A DNA stretch of 9,357 bases from Chitinophagaceae bacterium (GTDB lineage Bacteria > Bacteroidota > Bacteroidia > Chitinophagales > Chitinophagaceae): NCBI GenBank assembly GCA_016720565.1, contig JADKKJ010000008.1:1-9357 (forward strand). Direction: 5' to 3'. A model generated the notes under the pieces. That model was not told where the DNA came from. It ran no database searches and worked only from the letters and a program-made list of their open reading frames with translations. Position numbers and translations under genes: made by a program. Each line of letters begins with the position of its first letter. The first letter of the stretch is position 1. Positions 6,728 through 9,357 of this stretch are shown piece after piece.

Positions 6728-7366
6728 TTATTGCTCTACATCAAACTGCCCGGCGTTAGCCACAATGCCAGGTGTAAGGAATACGCTTCCATCTTTTGTA
6801 AGCCTGTTTTCTGTAACGAATGTTACGCTGATGGCAAAGCCTTTGCTTACATTAAGCGCTGGCGACAATGGTGTAGCCAATGCAACCGTTGCAGTAGCTG
6901 TTGCACCAGTTCCCGATCCTCCTGAAATGGTTACCGTTGGAGCAGATGTATATCCTGTGCCGGGGTTTACAATCTGGATACCTGTTACTGCCCCAGCATC
7001 TACTATGGCTACAGCAGCAAGGCCGGATCCTCCGCCACCGGAGAATGATACTGTTGGAGTACCTGTAAATCCTGAGCCGCCGGCAGTAACAGTGAAGCCG
7101 GTTACCTGGCCGTTGCCGGTAGCAGCATCTGCATCCACATAAACACTACCTGCGGCAGCATCTATATGGGCGTATTTGTGGCCGCCAAATTTGTCATACA
7201 CATCAATGTGGATAATCTGTAGATCATCTCCGGATGGGTATGTACTTTGGTCGGTGAATTTGAAAACACCGGTGGCGGCATCATAAGTGTATGCCAGCTT
7301 ACCTTCAAGTCCATTTTCAGAGCAGCAGCAGTAACCCTGTGCGCCTTCTGTTAATATTGATAACAT
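6728..7366 (-). CDS. Small beta-rich structural protein with GxGY repeats (possible head decoration)
   Basis: 212 aa. The N-terminus carries a cysteine triplet (CCC at 13-15) and beta strands (GKLAYTYDAATGVFKFTDQ, 22-40; LQIIHIDVYDKFGGHKYAHI, 49-68). Residues about 82-162 form an insertion of two full repeats and part of a third, with motifs GGSGFTGTPTVSF and NPGTGYTSAPTVTI. The C-terminal 45 residues return to an ordinary strand-rich fold (KGFAISVTFVTENRLTKDGS, then VFLTPGIVANAGQFD). Lying between the protease-scaffold and capsid genes, it could be a decoration or minor head protein with the repeats exposed outside; this is inference. It starts at ATG 7366, 44 bp after the protease stop. The TAA stop is followed by a T-rich stretch but no GC stem, so no terminator is called. 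Confidence 0.65.
   Translation of the reverse strand: MLSILTEGAQGYCCCSENGLEGKLAYTYDAATGVFKFTDQSTYPSGDDLQIIHIDVYDKFGGHKYAHIDAAAGSVYVDADAATGNGQVTGFTVTAGGSGFTGTPTVSFSGGGGSGLAAVAIVDAGAVTGIQIVNPGTGYTSAPTVTISGGSGTGATATATVALATPLSPALNVSKGFAISVTFVTENRLTKDGSVFLTPGIVANAGQFDVEQ
6881..7123 (-). repeat. Tandem GxGY/APTVTI repeat block inside the beta-rich gene
   Basis: This block encodes residues 82-162 of the small structural protein: two full repeats (VTGFTVTAGGSGF, TPTVSF; VTGIQIVNPGTGY, APTVTI) and the start of a third (GTGATATATVA). The DNA is G+C-richer than the rest of the gene. It is clearly related to the block at 5244-5471. Besides the 47-base match, the plus-strand segments ATACCTGTTATCACCCCAGC and ATACCTGTTACTGCCCCAGC differ at three positions. 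Confidence 0.8.
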
Positions 7367-7410
7367 GTTTGCAGTTTTTAAATTTGTTATTCAAAAAAGT
7401 TTATGGGCAA

Positions 7411-7824
7411 TTATTTTTGCTGGCCCCAATCAACGCCGGAAAAACGGTTTTTCTTTGTGTTGACAGGTTTATTGCCACCACCTGCTTCACCGCCACTGCC
7501 ATTTCCCAGGCTTTTTGAAAGCTCGTTGGTAAGGGTTTTCATTTCGGCTTCCAGGGCCTCTTTGTTTATGAAACCTTTGGTGGCTTCGTTTACCACTGTT
7601 TTCAGCGTTTCGGCATCGTTTTTAGTGGCTTCTTCAATCCCCTTGTTTACCATCTCCTGTATTTTTTCTTCAGTGGGAATTGCTTCTTTAATGGCATTTA
7701 CAATGGAATCGGAGAAGTTGCTTAAAGCATCTTTGTTGTTTTTGTTTTCCCCGGAAATACCTAATTTTTCCATCAGGTTTTTAAACCCTGTTTCTATGGC
7801 TGATTCAATTTTTTTGAAGTCCAT
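7411..7824 (-). CDS. Candidate nested scaffold protein (internal in-frame start)
   Basis: An in-frame ATG at 7822-7824 (Met232 of the protease fusion, beginning MDFKKIESAIETGFKNLMEK) would give a 137-aa protein consisting only of the helical, charged C-terminal part. Its leader, CAATAAAAATTCAACA, is A/T-rich like the other real starts in this window. It sits exactly at the boundary between protease and scaffold-like regions. In lambda, Nu3 scaffold is made from such an internal start in gene C. Here the separate product is an inference; the frame, the codon and the change of composition are what can be seen. Confidence 0.35.
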   Translation of the reverse strand: MDFKKIESAIETGFKNLMEKLGISGENKNNKDALSNFSDSIVNAIKEAIPTEEKIQEMVNKGIEEATKNDAETLKTVVNEATKGFINKEALEAEMKTLTNELSKSLGNGSGGEAGGGNKPVNTKKNRFSGVDWGQQK

Positions 7825-8517
7825 TGTTGAATTTTTATTGGTGAAAGAATTATAGAGGTTTAATGCCTCACGATTTTTAAATTGCCAGTAATCGGGGTTG
7901 ATTTTATTTTTAAACTCCACTGGACCTGTTGATGTTGAAATAAACCCTTTATCAACTGCTTCCTGCCCTATCAACCATGTTTCCGCATCCATCATGTTGC
8001 GGATAACCGTTTCTGAAAGACCTGTGCGCTTGTTGTAAAAGCTTACAATCATGTTATTGAACTTACGCATGGTCTTGGCGTAGTTTTCAATTACATTTAC
8101 ATCTCCCCAAACTGCACCGGATACATTGTGTATCATGAAAGGGCTGTTCTCGGTAATGGATGAATTTTTTGTGCTCATGGCTATATAAGTGGAAGCCGAA
8201 GCACATAGACCCATTATTTTCGTGTTTACCGTGTACCCTTTGTTTTCCTGCAGCTCGGTCAGTAAATCATGTATGGCCATTGCATCGCCAATATGTCCAC
8301 CGGCAGAATTGATGTAGATGTTCAATGTTTTGGAATTGAGCGCTACCACCTGGTCACGAAAAGATTTATAAGAAACAGAGGTTTCATCTCCCCAATAGGC
8401 TTTTAGAATTTCCTGTGTGGGTGCATCTACAATATCTCCGTCAATGTATATGTCGGCTTCGTTTGAACCGGCCTGGTTAACGATTGAAAAATTGTAAATG
8501 GGCAGTACTTGTTTCAT
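7411..8517 (-). CDS. ClpP-type prohead protease fused to scaffold-like C-terminus
   Basis: 368 aa. Residues about 20-200 are a ClpP/crotonase-fold serine protease of the head-maturation type. Signature parts are YINSAGGHIGDAMAIHDLL (68-86, the oxyanion-loop region), GLCASASTYIAMS (103-115) with nucleophile Ser107, PFMIHN with His130, and MDAETWLIGQEAVDKGFIS (176-194), where D177 is the best candidate for the third catalytic residue. Residues 232-368 are helical, Lys/Glu-rich and Gly-rich near the end, and resemble a scaffold: they would fill the procapsid and then be digested. The C-terminus ends RFSGVDWGQQK, which could be a capsid-binding tail. An in-frame ATG at 7824 may give scaffold alone, as in lambda C/Nu3. 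The start ATG 8517 is 39 bp after the upstream stop. The protease call is strong; the scaffold role is inferred from composition and position. Confidence 0.9.
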   Translation of the reverse strand: MKQVLPIYNFSIVNQAGSNEADIYIDGDIVDAPTQEILKAYWGDETSVSYKSFRDQVVALNSKTLNIYINSAGGHIGDAMAIHDLLTELQENKGYTVNTKIMGLCASASTYIAMSTKNSSITENSPFMIHNVSGAVWGDVNVIENYAKTMRKFNNMIVSFYNKRTGLSETVIRNMMDAETWLIGQEAVDKGFISTSTGPVEFKNKINPDYWQFKNREALNLYNSFTNKNSTMDFKKIESAIETGFKNLMEKLGISGENKNNKDALSNFSDSIVNAIKEAIPTEEKIQEMVNKGIEEATKNDAETLKTVVNEATKGFINKEALEAEMKTLTNELSKSLGNGSGGEAGGGNKPVNTKKNRFSGVDWGQQK

Positions 8518-8556
8518 ATACTGCCGTAAAGGTGAATTTTATTTTAATTGAAAATC

Positions 8557-8802
8557 TTAATTTAAAGTATTGTCGTCTGAAAGATTACGACATATTTTAC
8601 ACTGATACTCTACTTTGTGCTTTGGTATGGATAGTTTATTTGCGATTTGATTTAGCGAGCGGCCTTTACTACGGAGCATACAAATTTTTGCTTTTAAGAT
8701 TTGATCTTCTCCAATAAGCATTACAAATGCCGGCCAGTCAGCAGCTGCAAGGTCTTGCAATTGCAGGTCAAGGTCAGAATAATATTTTTCGTTTTTAAAC
8801 AC
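8557..8802 (-). CDS. Small helix-turn-helix protein of unknown role
   Basis: 81 aa, starting at GTG 8802 and overlapping the end of the upstream gene by 8 bp, which suggests translational coupling. Residues 49-68, SLNQIANKLSIPKHKVEYQC, read as a helix-turn-helix: an ordered S-x-x-Q-I-A helix, a turn at LSIP, and a recognition helix with Lys and His. The N-terminal half is acidic and probably helical (SDLDLQLQDLAAADWPAFVM). C41, C68 and C71 are also present. It lies inside a structural operon, so it could be a late regulator, a DNA-packaging accessory or a small-terminase-like protein; none of these is proven. An AGAAG lies about 9 nt before the GTG, a weak ribosome-binding site. No other good start was seen before WPAFVM. 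Confidence 0.65.
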   Translation of the reverse strand: MFKNEKYYSDLDLQLQDLAAADWPAFVMLIGEDQILKAKICMLRSKGRSLNQIANKLSIPKHKVEYQCKICRNLSDDNTLN

Positions 8803-9357
8803 CGGATACTTCTATTGTTGCCTGTTCAAAAGGATAATGGTCAAAAGTGGAACTATCGTTTTGCATATATTCTACGGTAGAATGAAAACGAGCCTTAATG
8901 TTTATATACGCATCATTGTTGCCTGTAATAACGGCATTACTTGTGTTCATGGCAATTATATGACTTACGGTGTTATCGTTTGCAGTAAGTACATTACTGC
9001 TGCTGTTGTTTGAAAACAGGCAAAAGATTGCAGTATCACTTATTGTAATGGACGAAGTGGCGTTGCCATATGTTCTTAGCTGCACATAACTTGTATCTTC
9101 CTGGGTAAGGGTAATATTAGCAGAGCCGGCAACGTTTATTTTGCACTTTGCATTACCGCTCATGGTAACAGTGGCATCTGTATTTCCAAGAAAAAACAAA
9201 TCTCCTGATGGATTGGATAGTGTGGGCGTGCCTGTAATATAAACTCCTGCTGCATTTATGTCCACAGTGGGAAATTCTGCCAGCAACGTATCATCAAGTA
9301 CTCCTTTTTGGTATGCCCAAATCAGCAGGTCATTACCAATAGCAATGATGTCGGCAT
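8795..9357 (-). CDS. Repetitive beta-solenoid-like phage protein (5' end off window)
   Basis: The frame stays open to the right edge, giving 186 complete codons before the TAA at 8795-8797. The TTG at 9284-9286 is only an internal in-frame Leu: the preceding codons (ADIIAIGNDLLIWAYQKGVL) belong to the same protein. This first visible part looks like a helical cap. From residue about 45 onward the sequence repeats with a period of roughly 11-12 residues, alternating hydrophobic strands with Gly, Asn and Ser turns (VTMSGNAKCKINVAGSANIT, SSITISDTAIF, NAVITGNNDAYINIKA), typical of a parallel beta-solenoid. Such repeats occur in phage fibres and in surface or cell-envelope proteins. It ends SGV and overlaps the helix-turn-helix gene by 8 bp, placing it in the same operon. 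The function is unknown. Confidence 0.7.
   Translation of the reverse strand, partial: ADIIAIGNDLLIWAYQKGVLDDTLLAEFPTVDINAAGVYITGTPTLSNPSGDLFFLGNTDATVTMSGNAKCKINVAGSANITLTQEDTSYVQLRTYGNATSSITISDTAIFCLFSNNSSSNVLTANDNTVSHIIAMNTSNAVITGNNDAYINIKARFHSTVEYMQNDSSTFDHYPFEQATIEVSGV

Noticed and set aside
6765..7142. Plus-strand frame rich in Val, Pro and Ala
   Set aside because: It is the complement of the glycine-rich GxGY repeat block, whose codon bias keeps the opposite frame open.
7367..7410. Bacteroidetes-type promoter (TTTG and TAnnTTTG) in the intergenic gaps
   Set aside because: I found no TAnnTTTG element with a properly spaced TTTG in this or the other gaps; the genes look co-transcribed.
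7403..7855. Plus-strand frame of 150 codons rich in Ser, Phe and Leu
   Set aside because: It is antisense to the Lys/Glu-rich scaffold part of the protease gene; hydrophobic composition follows from complementing those codons.
9284..9286. TTG as the start of the beta-solenoid gene
   Set aside because: The frame stays open upstream to the window edge with protein-like sequence, so the true start is outside the window.

Overview
This window is a run of structural genes from a tailed bacteriophage or prophage of a Bacteroidetes (Bacteroidota) host. All real genes lie on the minus strand, so they are read from high to low coordinates. The host assignment is inferred from four things: mostly A/T-rich start regions without a clear Shine-Dalgarno; almost exclusive TAA stops; a Bacteroidetes-style Sec signal peptide ending in GQAQ; and protein patterns I associate with Bacteroidetes phages. 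I see no host housekeeping gene, tRNA, integrase, CRISPR array or insertion sequence, so integrated prophage and free phage cannot be told apart here.

In transcription order the layout is: (1) 8795-9357, 5'-partial repetitive beta-solenoid-like protein; (2) 8557-8802, small helix-turn-helix protein; (3) 7411-8517, ClpP-type prohead protease fused to a scaffold-like C-terminal part, with a possible internal scaffold start at 7824; (4) 6728-7366, small beta-rich protein carrying GxGY/APTVTI repeats; (5) 5670-6692, probable HK97-fold major capsid protein; (6) 4809-5636, probable tail-tube-like protein carrying the same repeats; (7) 4529-4798, small uncharacterised protein; (8) 3149-4525, portal protein; (9) 2461-3249, probable head-tail connector with a C-terminal Cys/His cluster; (10) 1981-2445, small probable virion protein; (11) 1082-1951, fibre-like protein with a signal peptide; (12) 1-1116, SGNH/GDSL hydrolase running off the left edge.

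The genes are tightly packed, with gaps of 3-44 bp or short overlaps. No intergenic stretch exceeds 50 bp, and I found no convincing promoter or terminator, so the window looks like the inside of one late operon. The right half builds the head (protease, scaffold, capsid, accessory protein). The middle supplies a probable tube protein, portal and connector. The left end supplies host-contact proteins: a secreted or fibre-like protein, then an esterase-type domain that could act on acylated surface polysaccharide.

The most interesting points are: the same tandem repeat inserted into two different structural proteins on either side of the capsid gene; the T6 tract and small hairpin where the fibre and SGNH reading frames overlap, since one T fewer would fuse them; the protease-scaffold fusion with a plausible nested start; the portal lying downstream of the capsid gene; and the signal peptide on a phage fibre-like protein. 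Most of these are variations on known phage modules. I do not see a clearly new defence or enzymatic system.
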